Program-made: the position numbers and the translations under genes
The notes under the pieces: model-generated
The model's input: the letters and a program-made list of their open reading frames with translations, nothing else
Database searches by the model: none
Told to the model about the DNA's origin: nothing
Part shown: positions 1-13,045 of the stretch, piece after piece
How the letters are laid out: the number at the start of each line of letters is the position of its first letter
How positions within the stretch are numbered: the first letter of the stretch is position 1
NCBI GenBank assembly: GCA_022497145.1
Contig: MU385878.1
Location: 124,001-188,000 of the forward strand
Length of the DNA: 64,000 bases
DNA from: Rostrohypoxylon terebratum
Taxonomy: Eukaryota; Ascomycota; Sordariomycetes; Xylariales; Hypoxylaceae
Direction: 5' to 3'

Positions 1-350
1 TCGTGCTGTTCTACAAGCCCGACCGCGTGCTCGTCCAGGCCGACCTCATGTTCAACTTGCCCGCGACCGAGCAGTACTCGCGGGTGCCCGAGGCACAGAA
101 GAGAAGCCACGGGTTCCTGAACCGCGTTTTCGAGAGCTTGAATAGTACGGGTGGCGAGGCGAAGGGGATCAAGAGATTTCAGTGGTATGTGGCTAGTGGA
201 AAGGACCGCGCTGGGTTTAATGAGTGCGTCAGGCGCATTGCCGCGTGGGACTTCGACTCGATCATCCCGTGTCACGGAGAGACGGTCGTGGGAGGCGGCA
301 AGGAGCTGTTCAACAAAGTCTTCGAGTGGCATCTGCAGGGTCATAAGTAA
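1..350 (+). CDS. DUF4336 / metallo-hydrolase-like protein, 3' part only
   Basis: This is the C-terminal 115 or so codons of a gene that begins before the window; the frame is open from the first bases and ends at TAA 348-350. Seen: a segment reading VLVQADLMFNLPATEQYS, then a variable basic stretch, then WDFDSIIPCHGETVVGGGK near the end. In DUF4336 proteins, which have a metallo-beta-lactamase-like fold, an 'F-A-D-L-x-F-N-L-P' strand is followed by a C-terminal 'W-D-F-D-x-I-x-P-C-H-G-D/E' motif; the histidine is part of the metal-site-like signature. The substrate of this fungal family is not known to me, and the first metal-binding motif lies outside the window. No intron is needed in the visible part. 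The family call is fairly secure; the biochemical role is open. Confidence 0.75.
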   Translation, partial: VLFYKPDRVLVQADLMFNLPATEQYSRVPEAQKRSHGFLNRVFESLNSTGGEAKGIKRFQWYVASGKDRAGFNECVRRIAAWDFDSIIPCHGETVVGGGKELFNKVFEWHLQGHK

Positions 351-3300
351 GGGCTAGCGGGAAGTGCGCGGGTGATCTACGTCGGTGGCGTCTGTTGGTG
401 CCTTACTACCCTTACGACCCCTAGGTGTGGAGTGATCCGGATGCAGAATGGCAATTTCCCCAGGAGCCTTGCTTCCGTGTGAATAAGTAGAGAATTGTTG
501 GGATAGAGACGGCATCGATGATCCTAATGGGTGTACATAAGTGTGCAGGAAGCCGGTCGATCTCTTTGTATACTGATGCATGGGCGCGGGGGTTCCGGAG
601 TATCTGGCATATTGTTCATGAGATACCAGTTTATTTTGTTTCAGATGCGTTTACGCCTGCCTCCTGCGTATATTGGAATTGAATTTCATCACATCACCCA
701 TATTCGCGTCTCTCTTAGCTATCCGATCTCGATCCGGACCAGTATATTGACCCGAGCATGTTGGACGCGGCAATCGAAAATGATTACTGTTGCTCCAGTC
801 GACTCGCACAGAGCTAGTTGTGTAGCTGTGTCAGCCACACAAACCCCATAGCACGTTCCTAACGATCCTCATGATCCTCAACACGCACGCAGCTCACCTT
901 ACACAGCACACGTGAAAAAAAAAATTCACAGAATTCCGATATCCAGTGTAGCCACCTCGGCTTCTAGTGATCTACAGTGTCATTCATACAGACAGATGAA
1001 ACAAAATAGCATATCGTCGAAGAATTGTCATGGAGTATGTCTTAGAAAAAAAGGTAGATTAAGTAGGTACGCAAACTGCTTCCCCCTTTTTCCTTTTTCT
1101 CCCTTTCCTATTCCTTTCCATGTGATTCCACCCCAGATTCCCCAGATAATCCCCCATACCGTGGCTCCTTGAAAGAACGGATCCTATGGCGTGCCTAGTG
1201 CGCGCCCCGTATGATCAACCACTTAAACGCCGGTGAAGATGTTCTATAGAGAGAAGGATTTGAGACAAAATTCGGTAACTGTTGCCCTCTTCTAGCGTAT
1301 ATAGTCTACCTTTCTGTCTCCTAAAGCTGAACTGCCAAGGTCCTGATTAAGACTGCTATCAGGTGGTCCCTTATTAATGATGAAGAAATGTCTGGACTCG
1401 GGCCATCCCGTCCGCGCTCCTCTCCCTGTGCCTAGTGAATGCACGGTCCTGTTTCTCTCCCTCGTCTTATATGTCCTCCTGTGAGGTAAGCAATTTATAA
1501 GCTATTACATGCCGTTCGTCATAATACTTCTTCTTGGAGTATTTATGAATAGCCTAGTTCACTTGGAGGAGCTCTTGCTACGCTCCCTCATCGTTGTCCG
1601 CCCCCGGCGGCGCTCCTCTCGGCTTGAGTCGTCCGTGACATCACTGTCCTCGGTGTAGTAGCTAGACCCGATGTTAAAAGGGTTGTCTTTGGCGGAAACC
1701 CCTTCGTTCAAGACCTGCATTTCGTGTTAACATCGGTCTCAAGTGTGATTGTGGCTTCAGTCACGATTTTGGCCGGGTCGTAAGGGGTGGCATACTGTAC
1801 ATAGTCTGCAGCGCTGTCCGAATTGTGTGACTTTGTTTTGGCAGTGGACTGCCCCCTGTTTCATCGACGTTAGTCATCTCTCGTAACAAATACTTCAACT
1901 GCCGTGAGATTGGAAACTAGGATATTCCTCACATAGTAGTTTGCACAGTAGCAATGCATATTGACGAGAGATTCTCCGCGTATGAGGTATCAGTCTAGCT
2001 GATGATAGTTGAGAAAGCCGCAATATGGGGGGCACAGAGGCGTGCTGTATCTTTGTTCGGGTCGAAGTAGACTATATCCGAACAGTGACAACTGAAGTAA
2101 CAACGACAGAAGATCAAAGTTTATATAAAATTTGAACTTAAATATAGACAATACAGCTCAAGCACAAGGATAGGGATCAGATCAGATTCGAGGAGGAAGG
2201 GGGGAAGATCGCCTTCTTATAAGTATCTCGCAACCTCCATAAGAGCTGAAGGTGTGCAGGTGTGGTATATTGAGGTAATACATCCATGATCTCAATAGGG
2301 TACGAAATACATAGATACATTTCATGGATCACTGATCAGTGATGTACGTCGTACAAGAGATAAAGCATGGAAAGCATGGACCCACTCCCGACAAGCTCCG
2401 AGATCCGTAATAGTAATGGTAATGGCTTGCTCAGCTCTTTTTTTTTCACTTTAGAAACGTTCCACAGCATTAAAAGACCAGGACCAGCCCCGATCGAACC
2501 GGACCCTGTCCCGTCCAAACTCAAAACCCGGGGGGTAAAGTTCGATGCTTTGTATGGGTGTGGATTGTGGATTGTGAATTTGCGGGTTGGGGAGTGTATT
2601 GTACTTTGCGGCTCCACCTGCCCGAGTGTTTCCGGTTTTCTGGACTCGCGCAAACTCAAACCTTTGCGCGCTTCCTGCTTCCGTGCATTGTGTTCTCATG
2701 CAGCCGCGGGCAAAATTAGAGAGATCTAGGAGGTACAATACAACTGGTCACCGGTCGCTACTGGACACTGACAACCTGGTACACAGCATGCACGTGTATA
2801 AATACGTACACATACACATAAGTAATACTCACAGTGGCGGCATCTCCAATTGTTTGCCAAGCATCTGACCTTCTATTCTGTACGCCATTTTGGTCGCTGT
2901 ACGCTTGCTATCAGCTCTTGTACGCAAGGGCCGCAGGAACACACCATACAAATGCAGAGATACAGAACATTCTAAAGTCTTATAGCTCAGAATCGAGCGA
3001 CGTCATGAGCAACATCGCGACTGGATATACGTTCCTAGAATGGATACGTACGACATATACCATGTAGCTAACATTGCTAGCATATACGTATTCGATGTAA
3101 TTCGTGTCCAATTTACCTATACGTTATACGGTATATACCTACCTACCTATACGGTTTTCCTCGCCCGCATGGAAAAAGTTGCCGGCCCTGACAGAGTTCG
3201 GACAAAATTGCCCAGAAAGTTTTCGGCTAGGCATAACGTCCTAGCACCCGCTGCGTTTCGAACGGTTTCACCACGCGACTCTTCTTCTCCCGAGTATATT

Positions 3301-5482
3301 TAGAAAATTGGAAATATGGATGTACCTACGGTACGTAGTATTTAGAAGGTGGAACCGCCGAACCGTCGAATCTCAGAAAGTCTGAACATTAGACACCATC
3401 ACACAATAACACAGATACACCCGAGTAATATTACTCTTTTAGAACTGATCGATCTTCGAACACGTTCCGCAAAAACGAGTCTCTAGCTTTTTAGCTTGTC
3501 TTCTATCTCACAATGATATTCGTCTCGGCTCGATTGTGATGTACGGTGATGTCAAGCGCATCTCGCGAAAAGGAGAAGAGAAGAGGAAAGAAAGATCCCC
3601 AGCATAGAGTCGGGATCTCCTATCAATCAGCACCAAGAGCTATCCCCACAGCAGCTGGAGCTTAAACAAGGAGACCCGACGCAGCGGTTGGGGGAAAAAC
3701 TCTAAAGACTTCAAGGTTTTTGTTAATATGACAATTACACTTGACTTCCCGCGTGCCGCGTGTACTATAGCGCAAAAGCGTAACAGACTTTATTCTAAAA
3801 TATTAACCGAAACTCAACTTTATCTAAGGCGAATGAGAACTACCGCAAAAATCTACTCCCTGCCCTTCGGTACCGTAACCCCTCGCGGCCTGAATAATTC
3901 ATCTCCCTTCCAGCAAGGTACGAGATCAGCTAACTTCAGCTAACTTCAGCCGTTCAGACCACCACTGGATAAGAGAAGGGAAGGGAAACATCTGAATCAG
4001 TCGAATCTCATGTTTTCTGACTTAGCAAATGGAACCATCTCTATTTTATCTTTTTATCCCCCCGCCTCCTGTCTCGCACCTCCAGTCGCTTTAAGATAAG
4101 CATGTGAAGCCCCCCTCTATGTATTGTACAATACCTACTGTAAGGTAGTAGCTAAGCTGCCTGGCTACTAGCTACCCGTTATCCCTAGAGCCCTACGCTA
4201 GCACCCACCGTAGAGCCGGTAGGTTAGGCAGGTACACTACCTAATGGATGGTGTAATTCTCTCAACCCTCCCCCTAAAATAAGAGCTTAACCTAAGCGCC
4301 TTTACTTTAACACCTTTTTTCAAGTAAGCACATAATTATCAGAATAGTAAGCAATCCATTATTAATAAGTAGAGCGTTTAGCTTCGCAACGACTTTCTAC
4401 CGACTAAGCCATCGGCGTTAAGAAAACCTCTCTAATTGCTTGCTTGAGCTTCCCTATAAACCTACTAGTAAAGAAAAAGAGGACCGTGTGCGTAATCAAT
4501 CGAGACTTTTCGGTCCTTCCTACCAGTCTAACAAAAAAAATTATTCAACTTCGATTCAGTACTCATCTGAATCATTGACTCAAATATACTACAACGACGA
4601 TCACTAAAGAAACACAATCAAAAGTGCCGAAGAAAATTCTTCACAGTCCACAATCTTAACTCAAGCCTCAGAGATCATCGGGTCTTTGTTTGTGATTACG
4701 GTAGGGGTTTCCTACTAGATAGCTTTCTAGGCAACATCCATCTTGCCTCCACCGTCACCAATTCACCCGAGGCTTTCTTCCCGCGATTTGCCTTTCACGT
4801 CCCTCACACGATTCAATCACTTTCACTGTCTCTCTCCCCTATTCTTCTATCTTATCTTGCGTGTTGACGAGCCGCTTGCTATATGCTCGCCGCACCAATA
4901 TCACCTCACTTCAACCCAACCCAACTCAGCTCACCTACTCACCCACTCACACAGAGCAACCACAGACTTTCAGGCCAAAAAATCGTGGCTCTTCCTCTTC
5001 CTCTTCCTCTTCCTCCCTCTCCGTCTTATCTCCCCATCTCCTTCTCCGGAAAAAAAATTTCCTTCGTTACCTACAAACAAGTCGGACACTTGATTAAGAA
5101 GGGATGTTATTTGCCTGGGCACCAGCAAAGGATCCAAATGTCCGCGGCCGACCATTTTAGAGAAAAAAAAATCTGGAAAGCTTAAGACGATTAAAAAACG
5201 ATTTCCTCGCTGCCGGAGAGAACATTCTCAAAAAATTAGGAGGTTTAGAAAGGAAAAAGAAATATGCTGGCCGGGTAGTAATAGTAAGTAGGTAGGTATG
5301 TAGATAACACGCCGCGCACGCCCCTGAAACCTCTGCATATGTGGATATCCGCTGCTTATCCAGTACTCCGTGATCTTGTGTGGCCTTGGGTTGAAATGAC
5401 CAAATGAGAATTAGGTCGGATTAGGAGTGAGAAAGGAAAACGTCTGCCCTAGGTGTTCTGTGATAGAAATAGCAATGTTGGA
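351..5482. other. Intergenic, no gene recognised (5.1 kb)
   Basis: This is the space between the convergent 3' ends of the DUF4336 gene and the RhoGEF gene. Open frames here (for example around 531-851, 2336-2738 and 4743-5185) are short, lack recognisable domains and overlap each other on both strands. Visible structure: a repeated AGCTAACTTC at about 3927-3946, a CTTCCT x4 tract at 4991-5014, a cluster of TAG/CTA-rich short inverted motifs at 4130-4250, several TACCTACC motifs, and a tRNA-A-box-like string near 4390-4430 (minus strand) without a B box. Confidence 0.6.
4991..5014. repeat. CTTCCT hexamer tract, 4 copies
   Basis: Four exact CTTCCT units in a longer pyrimidine-rich stretch (about 4740-5060). 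Such tracts are common in fungal promoters and leaders, but no gene follows on the plus strand here. Confidence 0.8.
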
Positions 5483-8400
5483 TCATGGAGCAAGTAGCTC
5501 CGACTTTTGATTGCTTTTCCAGAAGTCGAGTGCTGCGATAATGTCACCACACGCTTCATCCTCATACGCGAACAGGATCTAGATCGTGGTTAGCAATTCT
5601 ATATTAACATTATCACCTGGAATATCAATGCGTGTCTTACCTCGTGCGTGCTACTATGTAGCATCCGAATGTTCTTATGCGGAACAATATGGACGGCGCC
5701 ACTTTCGATATTCCTAAGCTCGATAAAGTTTGGTTCGAACGCCAGAATCCATGGGTAAGATAGCGCAAACGCTTGTGGTGTTCCCTCCCAGTCGATGCGC
5801 CACTCTGGTCTCGCCCTCCAGCCATTTCTATTGACAAAGAACGAGAACTCAGAGTAGTTCAACAAGAACTCTCCGTTAAGTCGTTCTATGTGGATCGGCT
5901 TCACACCTTCCTTCCTTGCAACAAAATCAAGCGAGGTATCGGCCTGGTCTAGCAACGATTGCGTCTCGAGTGTCTCGAGCGAGACAACCTCGAAGCCTCT
6001 GGCGCATGCTACACAGAGCTTGCTCTTGAGGAAATGAACAGACGATGATTCGGTCGGGATATAAAACTCCTTGAAAGCTTTCAGTTCATCTTGACCAGCG
6101 TTGAACATCTTACCGAAGCCTTTCTGCTTCTTGCCCTTAGACATCGAGTCGTTGGGCTCGTACACCTTGATCGTTGTCGAAAGCGCACTAGACTTGACGC
6201 AACATACAAGATGCCTACCAAGGCAGATACCCGTCTTGAAGAAGTTGCAGTTGCTTTGGATCTTCTTCGGCCTCTTCGCAAGCGCTTGTTCGTTGGGGTC
6301 TAGAGCTGCTAGCGAGTACGAGGACATTGTCTTGTTAGATAGTACCAATAAGAGGCCGTATTCTTCTAATACGTCGACCTGAGTAACGTGCTGTGCCTCG
6401 ATGACGCGTTTGGGAACTTGGTCCTTAACCTTTCGATCCGAAACGTAGATGCCGTGATCAGTACCATATATAAGCTTGCGGCCACCGTCTATCATCTGAT
6501 TAGCAAACATACGAAAACTACGATATTTCATACCACATACCGAAAGGAGTAACAGTATTGACCAAGTTGCCGGATTGAAAAAAGCCAGAAGAGAGGGTAT
6601 TGACATTGAAGAAGTCGGCACGTGCTCGGAGGCGTTGTTGGGCTGAATCAATAAATTCTAGCCACTTTTTCCTTGCCGTCTGGTTTGAGGCGTATAGAAC
6701 TTGCTCGTAGTAGTTCTTGCCTAGATGACGGAAGGTAATGGGCCAGCCTTCTGGTGTTTTCTTATCACTATCCTTACCACGGAATGGCAAGTTCGAGGAA
6801 GCTCGTTTTACGCCTGCTTGGGGAATGACTTCGTCCATTTCCTTGATTGAAAGCAGCTCCAATGGGATCGGCTGAGTTGGGGTTAGTCACGAAGTTTTAG
6901 GCAAATGATAACATCCGATTACTTACTCTTCTATAAGCCTTCACTTCTTCTCCCTTGCCGACTTGTTTTATTCGCACGAGAAGAACGGCGTGATCGAATA
7001 GGAATGCCGTGATATCGGTCGGGTCCGTTGGCGTCTTCTTGAACTGAGTCTTGAAAACCAATTCGCGCCCATCTTCTGTCAGCTTAAGGTCCACACGATC
7101 AGCAGGTCGGAATTTGAGTTGCTCATGTAGGCGGCGTAGGTTGAAGCGGTTCTCGGCTTTGCCAGACTCGGCATTGACTCTGCTGAGCAAGTCACGAATC
7201 ATGACCAGAACTTTGGGGATATCCTCCTTATCAGGGTTGCCATCCTCCGTATATTTCAACACATTTTCTAGGAGCAAAGGATAACGAGCCAATCTTGTTG
7301 TGGGCTTTGTCAAATAACCGTTCAATTCCAGCTTCCTCGACTCTTTCCTCCTCTCAATTTCCTCGACAAATTTGGCAAAATAGGGGTTGCTTGATCGCTC
7401 GTTCTCGAATTCGAACTTGGCCTCGAGCTGCTTAGAGCCGTAAAGAATGAACGGCTCAAACTGAGGCACAATCTCCAGGAAGATGTCGCCAAGGTTCTTC
7501 ACTACAGGGTTCTTCTGTTGCCTTTCTGTCAAAGCCTTCGCGAACCTAGCACTAACTGAATGGATGCTTGGATGATCGATAATATTGCTGAATATATTCT
7601 GAACAACCTTGTCCCGTCTCGCAGCAGGAATTGGCGACCCTTTCGAGCGAAGTGGCAAGATCCAGAAATCCCTGAGGTATTCGAGATCCTTGACGAAGTC
7701 CCTTTCGGTATAGCAAATTTCTGAGATAACTTCTTGCCTCTTCTTTTCTCTGTCGCCGACGCTTTCCGCAATCTCCTTGGGAACAGTGTTGATCCAGAGT
7801 TTCTGCTCGTCGGTCTGATCCGCATCGTCGTTGATGGTGGCATCTTGGTCCTTTTTTAATCCTACCTGAGGCTTGAGGTTTAGTCGAGATACTTGTTCCA
7901 GCCTTCGAGGACACGCGATCGAATAACAGAGTTGATCCCTTGTGCAAGTAGGGGAATAACATTCAGATAGTAAGACAAATACACCATTGACAGGGTGCTT
8001 CTCTTCCGGTTCATCCATAAGCGTCTCCCTGAACTGGTACATTTCGGACTGCGAGTCTCGTAATCGGTGCTCGTAAGTAACATCATGAAAGAACTTTTGC
8101 GCATCAAGAGCTCGGCCTAAGAGCAAAGCCAGATTTCTGTCGGTAGTCCTGATAATGTATGATAAAACATCGACAGCCTCGGAACCGCTGAAAGCATTCT
8201 TGTACGTCAGTTCGTTCTTCGTTCGCTCGCCCGTAATAATCTTCTGTCGGAAACATTCGGCGACTCTTGAGAGCAGGGCAGGATATACTAGAGGTGGACG
8301 GATCTTGGCCGTAGGGGGTCGTTCGCCTTCAATCGATCTAGAAGATATAGATGGCCGGTGTACCATTTGTTGGGACTGTTGCGATAGCTGCTGACGAGCC

Positions 8401-9374
8401 TGCTCAGATGTCTCTGGCACAATGGTGCTAGCCATTGACATGGTACGACTATGGTCGCCCGCAACGGTTGACGAGGCCATGCTCATCGTCCTTGTTGCGC
8501 TCCCGGGTGTAGGGCCGTAACCATTGTATCCGGGATATCCGCCACCGTTTATCGTAGGCACCTCGTTCGAGGGAGCCCTCGAGCGATTGGGAATCACTCG
8601 GCCGCTCATCATCTGGTGAGCATCGCGTTCCGGAGGGTAACCAGTCATAGACATAGATCGATCATCGTGACGTTCGGGAACCACTCGGCCTTGTGCCGTC
8701 GTTCGAGACATGGGATTATTCGGGGGAGGCCTAAAATTGTTCTGAGATTGGTACGAGCCGGGCTGCGGTTGATACATAGGTTGACGGGGTACACTAGCAA
8801 GAGATTGAGAGCGATAAGGATCGTCACGCATAGCAGCAGGGGCAGGACCGGATCCGCCTTGATAATATCTTGGTCCTGGATTTCGCGGAGGGTAACCGGA
8901 CGGAGGCGGCCCTCTCGATTCGAGCCGAGGAGGTCCTTGCGGCGGTCCTTGCGGAGGTGGGCCGGGATAAGGTCTTTGGTTCGGTCCAGGGGGCATCGGC
9001 GGCCTCCCATACTGACTTTGCCCCTGAGGTGGATAACCTCCAGAAGGATTCCTCTGGCTTTGGTAATATCCATTCGCGATACTCGTGTCCATTGTTCTGG
9101 TCCGAGGAGCTACTGCCTCTTCGTAGCCTCCTGTCCGCTGAGGTCGTGGAGGGGGTCGGCGCTGCATGTCGGGTGACATGCTGGACATGCTGGATGAAAT
9201 TGAGGACATCGTTTGGGTTCTCCCGTCTTGGGGCGGCATGTTCGAGGAGGTCGATGTCATGGTAGCAGTTCGACCGGGCGGGGGATGAGAGCCGAATATG
9301 TTAGAGAATGCGGCATCTCGTTGGTTGTTGGACGATGGGCCATATCGGCGTTGATCGTACTGATAATCAGCCAT
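5483..9374 (-). CDS. rom2: Rho1 guanine nucleotide exchange factor (DEP-DH-PH-CNH), Rom2/Rgf type
   Basis: Predicted 1240-residue RhoGEF that would load GTP onto Rho1 and so drive cell-wall integrity signalling and glucan synthesis at the plasma membrane. Exons: 9374-6927, 6871-6541, 6488-5641, 5578-5483; introns of 55, 52 and 62 bases have GTAAGT, GTATGT and GTAAGA donors, and the frame closes exactly. Domains in order: a Pro/Gln/Gly/Tyr-rich disordered N-terminus (1-340), DEP (about 365-446), DH (about 546-748, including EICYTERDFVKDLEYLRDFW), PH (about 755-900, running across intron 1, ending ARKKWLEFIDSAQQ), and a C-terminal citron homology domain (about 922-1215, starting GGRKLIYGTDHGIYV). 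The length and domain order are those of yeast Rom1/Rom2 and fission yeast Rgf proteins. The start is the first ATG of the long frame (MADYQYDQRRYG). The symbol is by family resemblance; a paralogue could exist elsewhere. Confidence 0.93.
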
Positions 9375-9522
9375 CCTCGGAATTCTAAGAAAATGGAAGA
9401 TTACGTGGTCAGCGGCAGTTACGTCGCCATCAAGTGGTAAGCGATAATAAAATGCAAGAAAACTGTTGGATTACACGGCGGTGCCGATGTTGTTGCACAA
9501 ACAACAACACCCATTCACGTAA

Positions 9523-9564
9523 GGTGCAGGTTGAGGTGCAGGTTCAGGTTCAGGTTCAGGTTCA
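9523..9564. repeat. Hexamer repeat, GGTTCA x4 preceded by three variants
   Basis: Four perfect GGTTCA copies at 9541-9564 follow GGTGCA, GGTTGA and GGTGCA at 9523-9540, giving seven hexamers in register. It lies about 150-190 bases upstream of the RhoGEF start codon, probably in its leader or promoter, and reads TGAACC on the gene's sense strand. Confidence 0.9.
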
Positions 9565-10905
9565 GTTTCGTATCAAGAATCAGTGGTGGAAAGATTTCAT
9601 GTCTAGGATCTAGGGGTGTGTATATGGTGCATGTGGTGTATATGTGTATATGGGTATACGGGGATTATAAGATTATAAGTTCTAAAAAAGTTATGACGGC
9701 ACTTACGCTCGCAAAAAGCCTAGGCGGGCGGGAGCCTAGACGAAGACCAGGATCTACCGCAGAGGAAGATAAAGGGGCGATTGCCGACACAGAATGGCGG
9801 ATTCACCGCCGATGGTGGACGGCGGGGACGTTGAGAGCGAATATCCTCGAAATTGTCGATATTTTTTTTCTTCCTCCGATTTCTTGTCTTTGATATTTCC
9901 CCCCTAGATTTTTCCTTAGACTTAGTCCAAAAGTCCAGGCCCCCGCGGACTTAATAATTGGATGCGAATCGCCGGTGGTTCGGGAGGGGAGGAATCTGAG
10001 AGGAAAGCAATGTGGATGTTGTGGACGTCGTCGGCATCGATTCGAAGGGGAATTTGAATGGTTGCTCGTTGTTGTAGGTTGTGGTAGGTTTTTTTAGGAT
10101 AGGAAGGGAGGAGAGGTTCGGGTGTACGTAAGGAACGTAAGGAATAGATTTGAATGGTTCAAGGTGTTTAAAGTGTTACTTGTATTGTAAAGGGTAAGTA
10201 AGAAATGCAAGAATATGGGTGCTGTAGTACTGTACAGGTTAACTCCAGGGCTAATGTACACTGATTGACTTGATTGATATGATCAAGGATTAGAATTTAC
10301 AAGGAGTGCAAGCACGCTCCAGCATGGTTCCCAGGCTTGGATTGGATTGCCCAGGTGGGATTGGCTTGAACTTGAATTAGACCCGGCTTCAAAATGTGCT
10401 GGAGACAACTGGAGACAACTGGAGACTCCCCTAAATCACACTAAAGGAACTTATGAACCGGGTTATCGTCGGCTCGGGTTTCTTTTTATGTATTGTCTTA
10501 TCTCATATGTATCATGTTTTGCATGCTGATCAGTTAATACGATACATTTCCGGTACGACCGATTATCGTCAAAAAGCCGTTACGTAGCTGCGGTTTTCTT
10601 GCAGATGCAGAACCTTGGAAAGCGCGATTAGTTCCTTCGAGGTTGATAGATACTGGCATAACCTTGAAAAACTTGAACTTTAAGAGAATAAAACTAAAAA
10701 AAAAAAATTCAATTGAATTGTAGGTTCCGGAAACTAACGGCAACAGCTTAAAAGATTAGATCTGCTAACAACTAAAATAGGTACCTGAAATTCACGGGCG
10801 CTCGGATGTTAAACCCATGCATCGGTGTGTAGCTACATACCACTAGATGACGACTCCAGTATCCAGTATCAAATGGATATCGCTAGAATAGGAAATATCC
10901 AACGC

Positions 10906-10932
10906 ATCCAATGTATCCAATGTATCCAATGT
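10906..10932. repeat. ATCCAATGT x3
   Basis: Three exact tandem 9-base units about 600 bases upstream of vma11. One of several three-copy short arrays in this window. Confidence 0.9.
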
Positions 10933-11536
10933 AGGGCATGGTTATTAAGTGGTGGTTGTCGCAGTTGTGTGGTTATGGATGTTATGGATACCTTTTGGTC
11001 ATGCTTCTCTTGTCACCCAGCACAAATACGATAATTTCATAAGAGTTGTTTCAGCCGTTTCCGTATCTGAACCTATGATCAATCATCAATTGCTCTACAC
11101 ATTCTCTTGTCGATTTTTAGTCGAGTTGTACCTGTTTTCCTTTATTTTCTTAAGGCGGCTTAAATCTATAACTGTGTGACTCGAGAGAATACAGGTACAA
11201 TTATTACTGGGCAATCTGGTGCAGCTGGCGTCGTCGGTGGTGGTCCAATAAGGTATTATTGTGGGGTCCAAATTGAAAGTGGGCATTGATTGGTTTTAGG
11301 GGTAATAAGGTTTGATGTTTATGTAATTAGTAAATCACGTGCCTTTGGTTTAGTAAGGTTATTCGAGGGTCTTGGATCCAAGGCAACTAACTGGAAGCTA
11401 GCTTCATACTCTTAATTTCGACATTCGACAGGTTCGGAGGCGACGACAACCGACAACCTGTCACAGTCACATTCGCGAGCCCATCTACAATTTCCCTATC
11501 CCACCCATTTCTCATCATAGAGAAAGTGTCTTCATC

Positions 11537-12357
11537 ATGGATTCGGAGATCGCACCCAAGTTTGCTCCTTTCATCGGCATGGTAAGATTCAGATCTGAAG
11601 GCCACGAACCTCTTTACGCGACTATGCTAACATCGTCATTGATACTATAGGCCGGCATTGCCGCCGCCATGATTTTCGGATGTACGAACTCCTAATTCGA
11701 CTCTATACATAATTATATCGCGTACTAAGATGGTTTACTAGGCATCGGAGCAGCATATGGAACAGCGAAGTCAGGAATTGGTATTGCAGGTGTGGGAACA
11801 TTCAGGCCAGACCTGATTATGAAGGTTCGTCATTTCACGAAACCAGGTTTATCCTGAGTCGGCCTCTCCCCGCTCTCGTGACTCCCAATATTCTAACACG
11901 ATATGATGATCAGTGTTTAATTCCCGTTGTCATGTCCGGAATTATCGCCGTTTATTCACTCGTTGTCTCTGTCCTCATCGCCGGTGACATGAACCCGCCA
12001 TCACGACAACACTACAGCTTATTCAGGTACATATCCGACCTCACCAACGAGCGAGCGTAACGGTCTACATGGAAACTAACTTGTCTGGCAGCGGTTTTCT
12101 ACATCTGGGATGTGGTCTCTCAGTCGGATTCACCGGTCTTGCGGCTGGATATTGCATCGGCGTTGTTGGTGACAAGGGTGTTCGCGCATACATGGAACAG
12201 TCGAGGATATTTGTCGGCATGGTTCTAATCCTTATTTTCGGAGAGGTCTTGGGTCTATATGGGTAAGTCTCGGCACTTATGATGTTGCGAGCTGCCAATG
12301 CTAACTATACATAGTCTTATTGTTGCTCTTATCCTCAACACTAAGAGCAAGGGCTAA
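11537..12357 (+). CDS. vma11: V-type ATPase proteolipid subunit c' (Vma11)
   Basis: Predicted 161-residue membrane proteolipid of the V0 rotor, which carries protons across the vacuolar membrane. Exons: 11537-11581, 11651-11681, 11742-11824, 11914-12026, 12092-12262, 12315-12357; all five introns have GT..AG ends and the frame closes exactly. Seen: four hydrophobic helices, the [22 protein letters not shown] loop, and the proton-carrying glutamate E142 in [13 protein letters not shown] of helix 4. It is the fungus-specific c' form rather than c (Vma3): the N-terminus lacks the CPVYAPFFGA of Vma3, and [24 protein letters not shown] and the end [10 protein letters not shown] match Vma11. In yeast one c' copy sits in the c-ring and is needed for activity. 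Two exons are very short (31 and 43 bases). Vma3 should be elsewhere in the genome. Confidence 0.95.
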
Positions 12358-13045
12358 GCTATTTAAGCTGAAACAACACCACCACCCTTCACTCACAAAG
12401 ATACCTCGATGTTCGCAAGAAAGAACATGGTCAAATCCAGTCTGTAAAGACAAAGTGTAATCAATAACTGCATGGCTGATGGCGTTTTGCGGGTATGTAG
12501 AACTAAAGGTAACCATTAGAAATCGTTGACGGTTGGCAGGTCAACGTTTGGTCAGATAGTTGCCCGGGACCTGTACTGATGGAGAAGACGTTTTGCGATA
12601 CTAAAGCGATCCTTTGGAACAGGTGAATTTATCAAAATGATGTTATATCGGTACTAAATAAGAATTGGATACCTAGCTATCGCGCAAAGCGTAAAGGAAC
12701 GAAAGAAGAAAATGGATGGCTTCCTGCGCGACATATCTCATGACCTCATCCATTCATCTACATGAATAACCCGCGCGCATGTTGAAATTCCATCCCGTCC
12801 CATCCAGAAATATGAGCACAATCACCTAATCCGATCTAGTTTGCCCAATTTGCGCCATTCGAGTAGCGCCGCCCAATGCGTGTAAGAAGGATAACCCGAA
12901 AAGCCCTGAAGGAATGAAAAGAAATAGAAAGCGGCTATCAACAATCTCAGTTATCCAATTCCCCAACAGGAGTTGACAAAATCAATATCGTTCACACATG
13001 TACAGGTTCCAGGCATGCCTCACGTGCGCGTGTTGTAAAAACGAC
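12358..13045. other. Convergent 3' region, no gene
   Basis: This 690-base space lies between the stop codons of vma11 (plus) and the hypothetical gene at 13046-13965 (minus). It should contain both 3' UTRs. No ORF or repeat worth naming was seen. Confidence 0.7.

Larger units (their letters stand above)
9375..11536. other. Divergent intergenic region between RhoGEF and vma11
   Basis: This 2.2 kb holds the promoters and leaders of the two divergent genes. Seen: a hexamer repeat at 9523-9564, a duplicated TGGAGACAAC near 10401-10430, and a three-copy ATCCAATGT array at 10906-10932. ORFs in the region are short and without domains. No gene recognised. Confidence 0.6.

Noticed and set aside
4743..5185. 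Plus-strand ORFs of 78-116 codons
   Set aside because: They translate a pyrimidine-rich tract; three frames are open at once, which is expected of low-complexity DNA.
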